Shown in pieces: positions 36,701 to 49,971 of a stretch of 64,000 nt of DNA. Below the pieces are notes generated by a model that searched no databases, was not told the origin of the DNA, and was given only the letters and a program-made list of their open reading frames with translations. This DNA is from Trileptium ribeirensis. Lineage: Eukaryota > Nematoda > Enoplea > Enoplida > Thoracostomopsidae. The position numbers and the translations under genes are program-made. Location: contig JASANE010026598.1 of assembly GCA_030248225.1 (NCBI GenBank), positions 24,214 to 88,213 on the forward strand, in the 5' to 3' direction. Position 1 is the first letter of the stretch, and each line of letters starts with the position of its first letter.

Positions 36701-38929
36701 CTACCTACGCAATTTGACAGTATATGAGTTGCTAGCCAAAACATTACGGCTCACATTCAGTAAAATAGATCAACTTCGTTTATCACCATGCTTACTCTAT
36801 GTGTTTCAGGATGTTGAAATTGGTTTTAATTATAACTGATTAACTTTGCTGTGATCAAGATTTAAATTTAAATATAAAACAGTTAGGCTTCGACATTTAG
36901 GGTAATGTAACATACCCTAATTCTCATCAGGCGTGCCAAACCCTAAAACATGTAGTTTTATGGTATGGTATGCCAGATGTTACGATTGAGCTATTGTCAG
37001 CTTACTCGTTTTGAAAATGACTTTTTGGGGTGCACGAGTCTCTTTTGTAGATTTAATATAATAAACGTGTTTTTATTTGTCACAATCAGCGCGGCCATGT
37101 TTGACGTTCGGATATTCAACCCGGTCACCCAAAGAGAACCACAGCTTTGCTTTTATGCTTACACAACTGCGATTATAGTTGAGGCAGCGCTACTACTACT
37201 CTGTACTCTTGTCACTCTGTAGATCGACCCTAGCTCTAAAAATCAGAGCATGCGAAATGAATGATCTCAGCTGGGAAATCTTAAGGCTCAGAAATACACC
37301 ACATTGTTATTGCTATCGAAGTAGGTTTATAGCATAATGGTGGGTTTTTCTGTATGCGATCCAGAAACGCAACCTGACTTGGTAAGCTTGAAACAGTGTA
37401 AATCTAACTTAGAATTCGTTAACTTTCTGAAACATGACATGGTTCAACGACACTAGAGTAAACTTTAGTGAGTTGAACTTTGCCAGATTAACATACTTTA
37501 TACCATTAAAAGCCTTCAATAACGTTGTTTATATTACAAAACATAGGGCCATTGGGTGCTAAAATGCTTCGACCCACTACAACTATATTTTAGCTTACAC
37601 CGCCAAGATGGAATGACACAGCAGAACAAAGCATTTCTTTTAACTTCAAAATAGTAGAAACCAGCTTTGAACAAAATAAGTGGCCGCAAGTGCCACGGTA
37701 TAGACGACAACTATTCACAGGAAGAATGTTAATACTTAAATAAAAAATTTTTGAAAATTAAAGCTTATAATGGAGAGTCAAAATATATAAAAGATTTTTC
37801 AGATTATTGAATAATTTTCTGTTTATATAGTAGCTGCCGATTTCTCACTGTAAACCTGACATCAAAATAGGCATCATACTTACGCCTGTTAGTCATTCAC
37901 GAATGCAATATAAAAACGTGAAAGCAATCGTCAAATGTGTTTAATGTCAACAAATTACCAATGCATCCACCGTAAGTGTCATTTTATTCTGGAGATCTTT
38001 GATATTTTATGATACTGACGAACATTTTGGTGATTTGTTTCTCATTGAATTCGTACTACCAACACATCAAGATATTGCCCAAAAGACGCTCACGTGTCGT
38101 TGCCAGCTTAAAGTCGTATAGTCTAGTGTGATTACTCATCTGGAGACATACGTGGCCAACTTTAAGTGTGTATACCGGGGTTATTCTTTGTCAACTCATT
38201 TCACAATCTCCACACAAATATCCGCTCACACATTACTATTCAGCTTAATAAATAGTCGATCATTTTTACATAGCCTTTGTTTTTCAATATTTTATGATTT
38301 ACAAATTAAGTATATACACTTTCAATCGCGTCTCTGTAGTATGGCTTTATACACAAATAGAGAGTGAACACAGCGATTTAGTAGGCCATTTGATGAAAGT
38401 GCACAGACGTGCTAAATGGAGAAATGTCCGCATAAGCAAATTACCTTCGCACATACCAGAGGTCCTGTACGCATTCGCTAAGCTGCCATACACCGATGAC
38501 ACAAATGTGATTTTTGAAATGAATGAAATTTTTGCATGATCTAGACAAATGGTATTGCATGATATTGTATGATACTAACACTCCCGATAGTTCGAATCAA
38601 TATCTGTCGTTTCGGTTATACCAGCAATCCGAAGTCCGTTAATTTTGAAGATACTGCGATAATTGTGGTACCATTGGACTCAGCCCGACGAGGCGGTTCA
38701 CAAAATGTCCATTTCGGCCATATTTATGACCATTTTTTGAATTTTTAGGTTACATTCATAAAATTTTAATGATAATAATGCGTTTCGGTGTAACCCTAAC
38801 AAAGTACAACCCGGCTGCTATGCTTAAAATATGATAAGCGGAACAGACCTAAAACGGAATATTTTGCCTACATATGGCCTAGCGAATGTTCGCCGCTATA
38901 ACAACAACAACAACAATCATGTGCAGTTT

Positions 38930-39190
38930 CTAGTAGAATGAGAAGTGTGGCGCCAACACATGGCAGTCATAAAATATCTACGAAGACGAAGAAAAAACTG
39001 AAATAGAAATCTGACGCCAACATACGGTAGCTCTTAAATATCTACACGAAGACTTAGAAAAAATTGAATGAGAAATGTGGCGCCAACACACGGTAGTCAT
39101 TAAATATCTAGGAAGACGAAGAAAAAATTGAATGAGAAATGTGGCGCCAACACACGGTAGTCATTAAATATCAATCAAGAGAAAAAAACT
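38930..39190. repeat. Tandem repeat of ~65 bp, right arm
   Basis: Four units share GTGGCGCCAACACACGGTAG, TCATTAAATATCTA and GAAGACGAAGAAAAAATTG. The palindrome GGCGCC is kept in three of the four; one unit has GACGCC. Confidence 0.85.
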
Positions 39191-41559
39191 GAATAAGCAC
39201 TGTCCTTGTGCAGCAATGATGAACACTCCTTGTAATCACTACTCACACTACGCTTAAGCTTAGGCTTCACTGGCGTAGTACGCCGGTCAAAAGTGAAAGT
39301 CCGTTACCCGTAAATTGGGGAGGCCGCCTTCTTGAAATGTGAGAGGGCGTCCAGGTTTAGTACACGCACAGAGCATTCAATTTACATGATTTCACTGTAT
39401 TAATAGATCACACGCACACAACACACCTATATCTCGCTTAATGATATAAAAATAGTAAGCTCAGCTGCGGCAACGTGAGCTTGGGGGTGAGTTTTTGAAA
39501 TAAAAGTTTTTATTAAAGAAAAGTGCCACAACAGTTTTTAATATGTTGCTCTTGGCTTCCAAAAATTACAGGTCTTTACCTATTTGAGGGCAACAATCTA
39601 TAAGTGATGCGGTGTTAGATGTTCTGGGCACGGTGCTACGACTAGCCTATTTTTGCGGAAACTTGACCACTTGTCATTCGAACCAACCACATGCAACAAG
39701 CTATCATCAATCGTTAAACGAATCGGCCATTGGCACAATTACTGATTCTGCTCAAAATTTTGTTACATTGCATCAGAAAAGGAGGTTTGTTCGTAAAACG
39801 TAATTCACTGAGAAATTTAGGTTACCAGTCAAATTATGTAGTGAAAATGATATCTGCACCGTTTTCAAAGGATGATTCCACAAAAACGATATATAAGAGG
39901 CTAAAAATTCAACATACAATATTTATACGTAGTACTACGTTGAATTTAGTTAGTAGACCCTTGCTTGTAAACGTTGTGTTATTACTGCGTTTATCAGCAA
40001 AACACAGAGTTTGGAAAAACGAAGCGGAAAACAACTGTAACTATAACAACTAGTGAGGCTGTAGAGTTATTAAATTCCCCTCTAGTAAGTTTCGGTTAAA
40101 ACTTATGGAAACAGTTTGAGCTTAAGACTTCTTAATAGAAAGGCGTCGCAGCAGTTTTTTATATTGAATAATATTTCTTTCTAAAACAAAAAAGTTAAGC
40201 GATACCAACTTTTAGAACAAAAAAAATCAAATTTAGTTGTTAACTGTTAAAACATGGTATCAGCTCAAGCGATGTGATAAACAAATTCTAGCACTACTGG
40301 TGACTGTAGACGCTTGCGGAATATTTAATCACAATCCAGTTTGCTCATTGAGAAGTTATAATTTTGAGACACCTACAATTTTGTGTCAAAATGGTGTAGG
40401 AATAGCTGGATGTTTACTATAACTAGCAAATGATTTGTGTTATTTCGTTTAATTTTTGGCAGTAATTTAGTTTGAACGTACTACACATTCAACTGTTCAT
40501 ACTAAAGCAATATTTGGGATCGAGACTAAGACTTTGATTTCGCTGTTATTATTTACCACTTAGGTACAGCTGGTTCTATTTTGCTCAAATTTATTCACTG
40601 CGCAAATGTTGGTTTGCGCGTAGCATCCAGTGATGTGATTTACCTAATACAACTCAAGTACATGTCATTACGTGTAGACCTGTAATCTGTGACACGTCGA
40701 AAAATTTGTTACAACCCGACGACTGTGATAACAATAATAATAATGATAATAATAATAATAAAATATAGAACGATATTATAATACGGTTGAATGCTTGAAG
40801 CCGAAAAGGAGCAAACACTACAATGCCCGTGAGAGCATCAAAAATACACTTTTATATAATGATAGTCCGTCAATAATACATTACATACACTACATGCTCG
40901 CGATTGTCGCATCGAGTGCTGCACCAGCTGCAGTATAATATCCAAGCTTGTTTTAATAATATTCGACCGTAAATGTGACCGACGAATATTTTTATACCTC
41001 AGTCAAAACCCAACGCTATAGAAACGACAGACAAACAAGAGCAGCTGCCGAATCATCAGGCAGCTATAGAGACAATGATACGATACGGTACGATCATGCA
41101 GTAGTCTCGTATTATTTGTACTAGTAGCAGCGGTATCAACTTAACAGAGCAAACCGCCGCAGTAACAACCAACGAATAAGATATATACACACGCGTGTAC
41201 ACAAAATAACTCTCAGAGCTCCCAGCTGCAGCTACTATACTTAGAACGAAGCAAAACGAATCCGAATACAGAAGCAAAGCCGACATTACCGTATCATATG
41301 AACAGACAGATAGGCGCTGTATATTTTCTATCAATGTGTGCGTGAATGCAGGCTCTGCTTTAGGTATCGCATTCTGTGGCAATGCTAGACAGAGTACTAT
41401 TGCATGTATATATTATTGGGCATTTACTATATATATACATATAAAAGATGAAATAATTTTTATGTATACTTTAGTATCAAGTATACAATAGTCATAGGCA
41501 CTCCTAGGGGGAATGAGGCTATCTACTAAAACTGTAACCCACCAGTCACATTTGCCCTG

Positions 41560-41765
41560 CCTCTACTAAAACCTCTGTCACTCAGCATCGTAAAATTTTG
41601 AGCAATGTCGCAAAATTTGAGAAATATTTACTAAAAAAGTAGAACAAATTAGAAAATTTTGTTTGCAATTTTAGCAAAAAAAAAGGAAAATTAGCAAAAA
41701 TACCTGAAAATTGCGCAAAATTTTAACAAAATTAGGGAAAATATACCTCCTTACGACTTATCTCT
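41560..41765. repeat. Phased A-tract element
   Basis: About ten A3-A9 tracts follow one another at 9-13 base steps (41600-41745). The right flank is C-rich. The arrangement matches 47575-47700 and 49300-49440. Confidence 0.6.
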
Positions 41766-42309
41766 CTGCTCGTGAACCTTCCCATACTGCCAAAACCCCG
41801 TTTACCTCCCCTTTAAGCCGATAGACTTCGCGCACTCGTTGCTTACGTATTATGCATATTACTATAGGAATAAAACAATGGTTGCACCAAAACGAAAACA
41901 AATATAACAACAAAGTAGTATTCCCTACTAGCGTTGGGTCTTTAGAGCACTAAAATTCGACAGAAATACGTAATTTTTCAGCAAATCCACAGCTTTATAG
42001 AAAAGAAGCATAACCCTTTATTCTATTTTGGCTCAAAGATATAGTCACTTAATTAAGCATTTTGCTACGTTTTGACTATGACAATCTGAAATCTGGGACA
42101 CCGACGATCCAGATCAATTTATGCTCGTTTCTGCATTATTGTCTTATGGCGAATAGTATAATAGTTTACTACGTAGTTAGGCGAGGTGATTTGGCTCCTA
42201 ATTTTGCCAGTTGCTTTTCATTTTTTTCTTTTTCGAGTATTAAATTTCAAAAATTTTTACGGCGATTGGGTTTGTTTGGCGTAGGCGCTTAGGACGCTAT
42301 ATTGACACA

Positions 42310-45300
42310 CAAACTACAAATTAGGTACGCTCATAGGTTTATTGCATACTGCATTAATGGACTTAGATACTTCATTCGCAATAAAGACATCCCAACCACA
42401 ACGAATTTAGTTACCCCTTCTGATGGCCGATCCATCCGTGTAACATACTATTTCGGTACTTTCCACAGAGACGACGCTAAAGTCTCGTTAAAACCAGAAT
42501 TGGTTATTCCTTGTTGCTACAACACTATCTGAACACATGCTCAAAAGGGGACCATATTTGACAGCTTCCTCCGCTACCGTCAGTTGAACGCGTCCTTCAA
42601 TCACATAATCATTCCAGGGACTCATGGATTTGAGTCTGTGGTATTCCTTCAGCGCCAATTCTTTGGCCAATATATCAATGGGTATGATATTCAACACCGC
42701 TTACATTTCATCAAGCGGAGTCGTTCTAAGCGCCCGTATTCATTCAACAAGCTAATCTTTGAACCTTTTTAAGAAAGCCGGTATATGACACTATGTGTAA
42801 TCAGTGCCACCAGCGCACCACGCCATATATTGGTGACGTCATAACCACATACTTATACAGAAAGTTTGCTATGCCCGGTTTCAGCCCCCAATTACAACCT
42901 GCAAACTTTTTAAGTGAGAACAAATATCTAATGGCTTTACTGCATTTTTGCATCAAATTTGGCTTCCAACTTAATTTGCTGTCTAATACTAAACCCAAAT
43001 ATTTAACTTTATTCGAAAGCGGCACTGCCGCATCACCGATCATCAACCACCCATACCATTTACATTCATTTTCCTTGTGAAAATACCACTGTTGCTTGTT
43101 GCTGTATTCTCAACTAGTCCTCTACTCTCACACCAGTGAAAATATTCTATTTAAGGCATTATGTAGTCTTTTACAAACGACTTGTAAAGAATTCGAAGAC
43201 CCCATTACTGGTAAATTATCAGAGTACCCTACACATACAACCGTATTATCATTGATGATCTACAAGAGTTCATCAATCACAAATCTTTACAGGAGTGGAG
43301 ATAGCACTCCACCATGGGGAAATCCTCTGGAAGCTCTAACAGTGATCTGGCTACTCCAATTCAGCTGTTATACTTCTCGTTGAAAGCAATTCTAATAGTC
43401 CATACTTGATACACATTGCAGTTGGCCGGTTCTCTAGACTGTCAAGGATAGAAGAAACCTTAGTACAGCCAAAAGCACCAGATATATCCAGAAAAAGTAC
43501 AACTGAATATTTGCCACGGTTCACTTGACGTTCAATCTAAGATGTCGTAAACAGAAGAGCCGAATTGGTACTTTTACCTGGTCTGTAGGCATATTGATTT
43601 TCATGTAGGGAACCACATTTAAAGCTTTATTTCTTATATAGCTATTTAGAATCTTTTGCAAAGCTTCAACAAAAACGACGAAAGGCTTGTCGGACGATAT
43701 GATTTAGAGTCTCTATAGTCGTCTTTGCCTGGTTTCGGAATAAAAATCATTTTAGTTTGTCTCCAAGACTGACCTATGTGGCCTATTCGAAGACAGAATC
43801 TATCGAAAGTAACCAAAATATCCGCTATTTGCTCAATCTAGATGTGTGACAGAATCCGACAAATGACATCCGGACCGGGTGTTTTATAAGCACCAAAGCT
43901 TCTTGTTGATTCAGTCACCTTATTCTGATTAATCATATTATCTATTAAATCGGTCCTCAGGTCAGCTGGCTCTAATAGCACAATTGCTATCAGGAAAATT
44001 AACACCATCATCCGCCTCACGCCCTGGTACGTGAGTACGCATCATTATTCCCAAACCCTCTTCAATCGCCATCCACGAAAAATTCATTTCCACCTCTGAT
44101 CCTCCCCAACAAATTCTGATTATTATTTTTCACAATCTTTTTTATTCTATTACTTTCCGGAACCGAATGAATCGATTCATAGAATTTCCTCTACGTTTCC
44201 AATTTTCTATCCTCAATCGGGTGCTTATACTGATTTTGCAACATCCTATATTTAGTTAACGTTTTTAAATCAACGTAACCGTCATTCCATGGGCTTTCCT
44301 AACTTTTTTCTTAGTTCTAGCTAACTTCTCTTTCCACCATCTATTGCGATTCACCCGATTAGATTTCATCGGCCAATTCTCTTATGCCGCACATACAATG
44401 TGCTAGTTAATTTTATCACAGTAATGTTAATATCATCTTTATATTACAGTGAGCCCAATCTTCAGCATTTGTAATATCCTCAAACCAAAGAACGGAATCT
44501 TAGTCTATTTCCGTTGGCCCCAATGAGCTCCGGAATATTGGGAGCCACCCTAAAATCAAAGAGACAACCATGTTGTATATTTTTTGTGAAGCAGGGAACC
44601 CAATCTTGAACGTTGAGTTCAGCCGGGACCCTACAATCAAACTCTTTTGATTGCTTCAGGGTCTTCAGGTGTCATATTATGCTCACATCGGACACAAAGC
44701 AGGCTACATTACCAGTTTCCACCTCAGGGGCAACTAAAACTTACCTCTCAGGTGCCCCTGAGAGGCATTAATTTTTTCCATACTCCACTTGACAAAGCCC
44801 AAAGTCTCTTGATTATTACAGGTGACCTTGAAAAAGTCTTTGCTAAGACCAGAGTCGCCAAAGTCCAGCTCCCTCTCAATGGCATCCACCAAGGCAAGGG
44901 AGAGGTTCTCCGCTTCCTGATCAGAAATCACCTTCCGAACATGACACTTTGAACAATGACAACATTCAACTCGGATACTGCCGCCACTCTGTATGACCCC
45001 ACCTTCGTCGGAGGTGCAAGTTTTACATCTCTTTTAGGCTGTTTTCTGGGGGCTCCGGAGTGGTGTCCTCCACTTGCCTTTTGTCTTCTTCTGTTTTTGG
45101 CAGCTCCCCACTGGCCATGACTATTTTAGGGGTTTCCCTTTACAACTGGACGCTTGGAGTCCTGAAAGCACCGCTGCCTTGAACTGTTTCATCATCAGGT
45201 CAACGTTTTTTCTACACCTACTGATGATCTCCCAGATACCATCAGCACGTGAGTAACATTCTGTCTCATCCCACCTTCCGCCGAAGCAGGTACCGCAGGA

Positions 45301-45440
45301 TGGGACAACCATTTTCGAGGTCAGGTTGAGGTGCAACCCACCCCCCCCCCCCCCCGCCCGCCGAAGCAGGTGCAGCAGGCTGCGCCATTTCACATTCTTT
45401 TTGGCTATGCTCCACACCTAGGTAGTAAAGCAGGTGCATC
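42310..45440 (-). mobile_element. Non-LTR retrotransposon (I/Jockey-type LINE), pseudogene
   Basis: In minus-strand order: an ORF1-like piece (44931-44734, with CNNQETLGFVKW), then the RT start GAYKTPGPDVI (44020-43838), IFIPKPGKDDYR and SKSYRPTSLSS (about 43690-43760), QVNRGKYSVVLFLDISGAF (about 43470-43540), the RT end VKYLGLVLDSKLSWKP (43046-42801), a linker (42697-42488) and an RNase H start CYTDGSA (about 42430-42450). Frameshifts and stops lie throughout. The RT motifs plus RNase H fit the I/Jockey superfamily. The 5' part near 45340 includes a poly-C run. The 3' end is unclear and may be truncated. Confidence 0.85.
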
Positions 45441-46143
45441 CGCTATAGTCATTTTTTGAAATTTAATTAAAGGATAGGCTATCACCGCACCAGTGACTTC
45501 GCCGCTTCGCCACCGTTTGGCCCGAGCACTGAGCCGCCGGGTGAGATCCCTGGAGGTTGTGAGACCCCATTGCCGGGTACCGAGCCACTATTATCTTTCT
45601 TATTCATATAATGCTGAAATTAGTATAGTAATAAAGAATACATACTTATATACCTTATATATAAACCCTAAATACATAACATATATTTATAATATATAGG
45701 ATTATAACATCTGTGGAAATCTTGGGGAAAGAATAATACCCTCAGCGGGTGGAAATTTGGGGCCACCATTGATCCCGCTAAGGGCCCGATTGTGGGACCG
45801 GTGGTTTGATGCCGCTGTGCAGCTAGATGGTTTTATTAACCGCACAGTATTGCCCTGGAGGGTACGACGAGGACGCAAATCACCAAGATGTGTTCTTCGG
45901 ACCTAGGATACACGACCACCCCTTCCATCCCACTTGGTCGACATACAACTGAATGCATCAAGCGTCCTAATAAGGTTGGTTCGAGGAATTGGTAGAAACT
46001 AGGTTCAATTAAAGGGCCTTCTGAATTGTACTGGAATTAATTGGGTGATTGGCTGGCTAGGAAGGCTCAGACACTGCTTTTGTGGGTCCGGAACTTTACA
46101 TTTCTATAAGTACTACAATAATTAAGAGTTTCTAATACATCAA
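45441..46143. other. Unassigned spacer, GC-rich in parts
   Basis: GC-rich at 45490-45590 and 45730-45960 with an AT-rich stretch between. By position it could be the LINE 5' region, but no motif proves it. Confidence 0.3.
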
Positions 46144-46822
46144 ACCTTATGATGTGTGCAACAAGCCTGGATTTTGTCACAGTGTTCCGCGGCTTTAAAG
46201 CGGTGCTTGACTAGCCGCGGTCAGCCAGTGTGATATTTTTGGGTCGAACGAGACCCTACAAATATATTTAGCTAATAGTAAAGCGATGCTGATAAATTGC
46301 CACAAGGGCCGAAATCGGTTCTAAAAGCCAGAAATATATGATGACAAAGGAAAATCGCAAAAAATGAAATTGATTATATTTATGGTCATATGTTCGTAAA
46401 ACACCCATCCAGTTACAATAACATACTTTTCATACATAAAACAGCAGGTTTTCATAGCTACTAGGTTGGCTTGTAAATGTCGGTTAAACATACATTTTAA
46501 AAATAGCGATATTTACGTATTTATTTTACCTGCTTATATGCGTCTTGCGTTAATTACTACTAATCTTGCCTTTTTTGGGCCTAGATCGAAATATTTTCCC
46601 TGTAACAGCATCTGCTAAACTGAATGTAATAAATATTTTTTTCAGTAGTCCGTCCCGGCTATCAAACCATGAGGCATACCCACTCCCGGCTCGTACAAAT
46701 ATACTAGCATAGCTTAGCTATATATTTTATTTATGAAGAGCCCAATGTGGCTATGTCTTTTTGTCACGCGCCGGAATTGGCTCTGTGACAAAATCCGGCC
46801 CTAGGTGCACACATCTTAAGGT
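46144..46822. mobile_element. MITE, 679 bp, ~45-bp terminal inverted repeats
   Basis: The left end ACCTTATGATGTGTGCA with GGATTTTGTCACAG matches the reverse complement of the right end (ACCTTAAGATGTGTGCA with GGATTTTGTCACAG). No transposase is encoded. It sits just before a plus-strand LINE fragment. Confidence 0.65.
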
Positions 46823-47260
46823 AAATGATGCATTAAAAGATTGTTCATATAGTGACCATCAGTCAACGTGGCGAGATGGAAATCATCGCTTGGAGACTAG
46901 GTGTTTCTTCAAACAAATTCATAAAAGAAAATTCATGTTTTTATGGAAATTGGACAGACAGAATGAGAATTGCCGCGCAATATCTTACTGGGTACGGCAA
47001 TTTTATGAAACATTTCCAAACTTTGAAGTTTGTAGATAATGATAAGAAGGTGAGATAGAATTTGGAAGATGCAAAACACTTGACTTTTGAATGCAGTGAA
47101 TTAATTGATTTAAGATTGAAATTCTTTGGGTGTGAAATTTTGATAGCTTCAAAGGGTATCAGCTAAAATTGACTAAATTACTAGGTTTCTGGAATAGGAT
47201 TAGATTTCAGAGTCTTCAAACATATTTGTGGTGCTGAAAATGACCTACTGTCCAACCAGA
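46823..47260 (+). mobile_element. C-terminal fragment of a LINE ORF2
   Basis: Plus-strand translation gives WTDRMRIAAQYLTGYGNF (about 46945-46998) and, in another frame, NLEDAKHLTFECSELIDLRL. This order (a Tx-GHG-like turn, then xHxxFEC) is typical of the end of LINE ORF2 after RNase H. The frame is broken. It may belong to a family different from the minus-strand LINE. Confidence 0.6.
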
Positions 47261-47439
47261 TTATATTAACACCTCTTCCTGTCATTCATTCATTCATTCA
47301 ACAATCTTAGAAAATATGTTTTACATGTACTATATTATATATATCACAGGAAATAAATGTACACTATATAAAATTATATAGTACGTATATACATTTATTG
47401 CATATTAGCTTTTACATTCATATAACAATGAATATCAAA

Positions 47440-47880
47440 CATGCTCATGGAGGTCTTGCCCGTCCTATGGCGTCGGTGTCACTCTAAGCGAGGACCGACC
47501 CATTTTAGACGAAGGGCTAACACCCTTCCCGGCGCCGATTACGCTGTACCCCCTCCCACCCCATCCAAGTGCCGTAAAATTTCGCGAAAATTGACAAAAC
47601 TGGCGAAAAGTATTAGGGTAAACTGGCAGAAATTACCAAAAATTGGGAAACTTTTAGCAAAAAGCGAAGGAAATAAGAAAAATGGAGAAAACTGAGCGAA
47701 GTTAGGGAATATTGCGGCGTAGACTTCAAAAATTTAACACTGCCCACCTACCCTTTCCCCGTCGCGCGTCCATCCACACGTTTCGCAATGCTCCCCCACC
47801 CTGGCCGGCTGATCCCTGCAAGGCCGAAGACCGAATCTCCGCAGCAACAGCCACCTCCCTGTGTCCTTGGACCTTGAACA
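47440..47880. repeat. Phased A-tract element
   Basis: About twelve A-tracts between 47578 and 47700, at steps averaging about 10 bases, flanked by C-rich stretches on both sides. Confidence 0.65.
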
Positions 47881-48746
47881 AGTATGATCAATATGTATAG
47901 CATGTGTTACAGATTATATGGTATTGCAGAATTTTTCGAGTGAATGATTTGCTATACAGATTGCCTGCGTCTTCGTAATACGATGCTGTACGATCAAAAA
48001 GTCACATCACGAACCCCTGATAAAGGGAGCAATACTTATGGGTATCATAGCTGCTTCATGTTTGAATCATCTGTGTGAAACTAATCGAACCTTACTTGTG
48101 AGGGTTCTCGTAAATGAAACATTTCGTGTCAGTTTGGTTTCGGAAATATTACTTTGTCAACAATGTGTAGTAGAGTTGTTGATTTCCAGTTTTTGGATAC
48201 TTATTTTACTACATTGATCCCTCTTCACTTACTGTGGACACGTAGTCGTCGGTTAAATTTTTTATCACTTACCAGAATATTCCCATATAGGTTAAAGTAT
48301 TTAATATGAAAAATCGATATTATATACTTAATAACTTAACCGGCAGATCTCAACTTTTAGATTAGAAAAAAAACAGCTTAGAGCGGGGTTCAGGTGCGGG
48401 AACCCTCGACCTAGGCTTGGGCTTAGTATATCGATAACTGCATAGCGTGTATTTCATTTTCGCCCCATAAATGTAACATTGGCAACTCAGTGTAATGCTT
48501 ATATAGTTCCGCTCTTTCCAAAAGCAATAGATATTATAGTATGCCGTATATACATCATATGTGGTGAACTTGCATGAGTATACGCATTAAGACCTTGAGT
48601 AGTGGCCCTGCGACGTTAATTCTGGGGGTACTTTGTATTGCTACCGTGGTAACTTGTATCCCGTTGTCGGCTAGTTTCATGCTCAAGTTATGACAAGATG
48701 ACAAAAAGCAAAATGGTAGAAAATCAAATTGTACTTTAGCACATTA

Positions 48747-48813
<67 letters not shown>

Positions 48814-49189
48814 TTCTTGGGAATAACATGATCTTGTAAGTCAAACATCTGCTATAATACACTAAAGCTCAAGGAAATAACCGAAAGGAAGACACGGAGT
48901 CTGCGCCTCCTCAGCACCAGTGAAGGATGACAGCTATGCGAACAGTGTGATCACAAATTTTTGGACGACCCAGTTCGTGATTTTGACAAAATATCAGCCA
49001 TGGTTTGCGTACTTTAAAGTGAACTCACGCATGTAACGCGAATAGTTATAGTGTTGACTTAAATTAAAAATATACAATGCATTAACGGTTTTAATAATTT
49101 ATTTTTGTACAATTTTTAATGAGTAATAAAATTTTTTGAAGATTTAAATTTAATGATTAATCAGAAATACTTTATAACGCATAGGTGTC
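47881..49189. other. Intergenic, with an (AT)n microsatellite
   Basis: A long (AT)n run at about 48748-48810 with one small interruption. Otherwise nothing recognisable. Confidence 0.6.
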
Positions 49190-49570
49190 GATAGGGAGGG
49201 TACACGGTTATCATCCATAGGGGTCGGACTACTCCTCCCTCTCAAGCCAAATTTATCTCTCCCCATCTGCAAACTCCGCCCCCTCCTCCGCAGCGCATAA
49301 GCCGCGTCAAAAAATTTTGGAAAAATTTTGCCAAAAATAGGCTGAAAATTGTCTAAAATTGATGCAAAACTGGCAAAAATAGGAGAAATTAGAATCTAAT
49401 TTCTCGGAAATTGGCAAAACTTGTGGAAAATTTTCGTAAAGTTGAATTAATACCTGGAGTTCGTAAAAATTTCAAAAATTTACCACCTCACCCAGCCTGC
49501 ACCCTCTCGTCCTCCTTCCGATGACCTTCACCCAAGACCATGTGCTATCACCTGAGCCAAGGGACGTTCG
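49190..49570. repeat. Phased A-tract element
   Basis: A C-rich left flank, then A-tracts at 49311, 49323, 49335, 49347, 49357, 49368 and 49377 (steps 9-12), then a C-rich right flank. Same design as 47440-47880. Confidence 0.65.
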
Positions 49571-49695
49571 ACACCTATGCTTTACAATTAGGTATCCAAC
49601 ATAATTGAGCTTACCATTTCTGGAGTCGTACACTGTAGTATTTTAAATATAATTTTATTTGTTTCACTGCCCAAGTTTGAGTTATTACAAGAACA

Positions 49696-49701
49696 TTTAT
49701 T
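49696..49701 (-). promoter_or_regulatory. AATAAA polyadenylation signal
   Basis: AATAAA on the minus strand, about 95 bases after the stop of the exon at 49796-49971. It fits the gene's 3' end. Confidence 0.5.
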
Positions 49702-49795
49702 CCTATGGCACATAAGAAACGAGTGAATAAAATATATACTAATTATACTACATCTAGGTTATCTATTATAATACTAAACTAGATTGTAGCCTAAA

Positions 49796-49971
49796 CTAGT
49801 AGGCAGGGACTTCATCGACTCCAGGGCGATAGTAAACTATTTTGGCTTTCTTTTCCTCAACAGGATCCGATGCCGTTAATAGTGGAGCTTTTTCCTGCGA
49901 TATTTCCGCATCGGTATGGATATTAAGTGGTGTTGGCAATGGTGTTGGTAGATTGATTACATCCATTGGAT
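49796..49971 (-). CDS. Last coding exon: cytoplasmic tail of a Shisa/WBP1-like membrane protein
   Basis: The exon follows an acceptor (ATTTATAG, with a T-rich tract upstream) and runs open to a TAG. It begins with two bases that complete the codon left by the 57718-57857 exon. It encodes about 58 residues: Pro/Thr-rich (LPTPLPTPLN), then acidic and Lys-rich, ending YYRPGVDEVPAY. No fold is evident, as expected for a cytoplasmic tail, and no PPxY motif is present. The junction to the previous exon spans a 7.7-kb intron and rests on phase and composition, not on transcript evidence. Confidence 0.5.

Larger units (their letters stand above)
25820..40968. repeat. Giant inverted repeat (foldback) with ~7.5-kb arms
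   Basis: The left arm, 25820-33196, is matched in reverse complement along its length by 33367-40968. Checkpoints: 25821-25960 with 40810-40968, 26880-26970 with 39780-39880, 28060-28210 with 38580-38740, 30690-31010 with 35630-36000, and 32930-33190 with 33370-33640. Arms are perhaps 85-92 percent identical by eye, with many small indels. The G-run at 30700 faces the C-run at 35980. About 170 bases separate the arms. No long conserved frame occurs in both arms, so it appears non-coding. Confidence 0.9.

Noticed and set aside
25820..40968. Polinton/Maverick DNA transposon
   Set aside because: No polymerase B, integrase, capsid or ATPase frames between or inside the inverted arms, and the arms fill almost the whole length.
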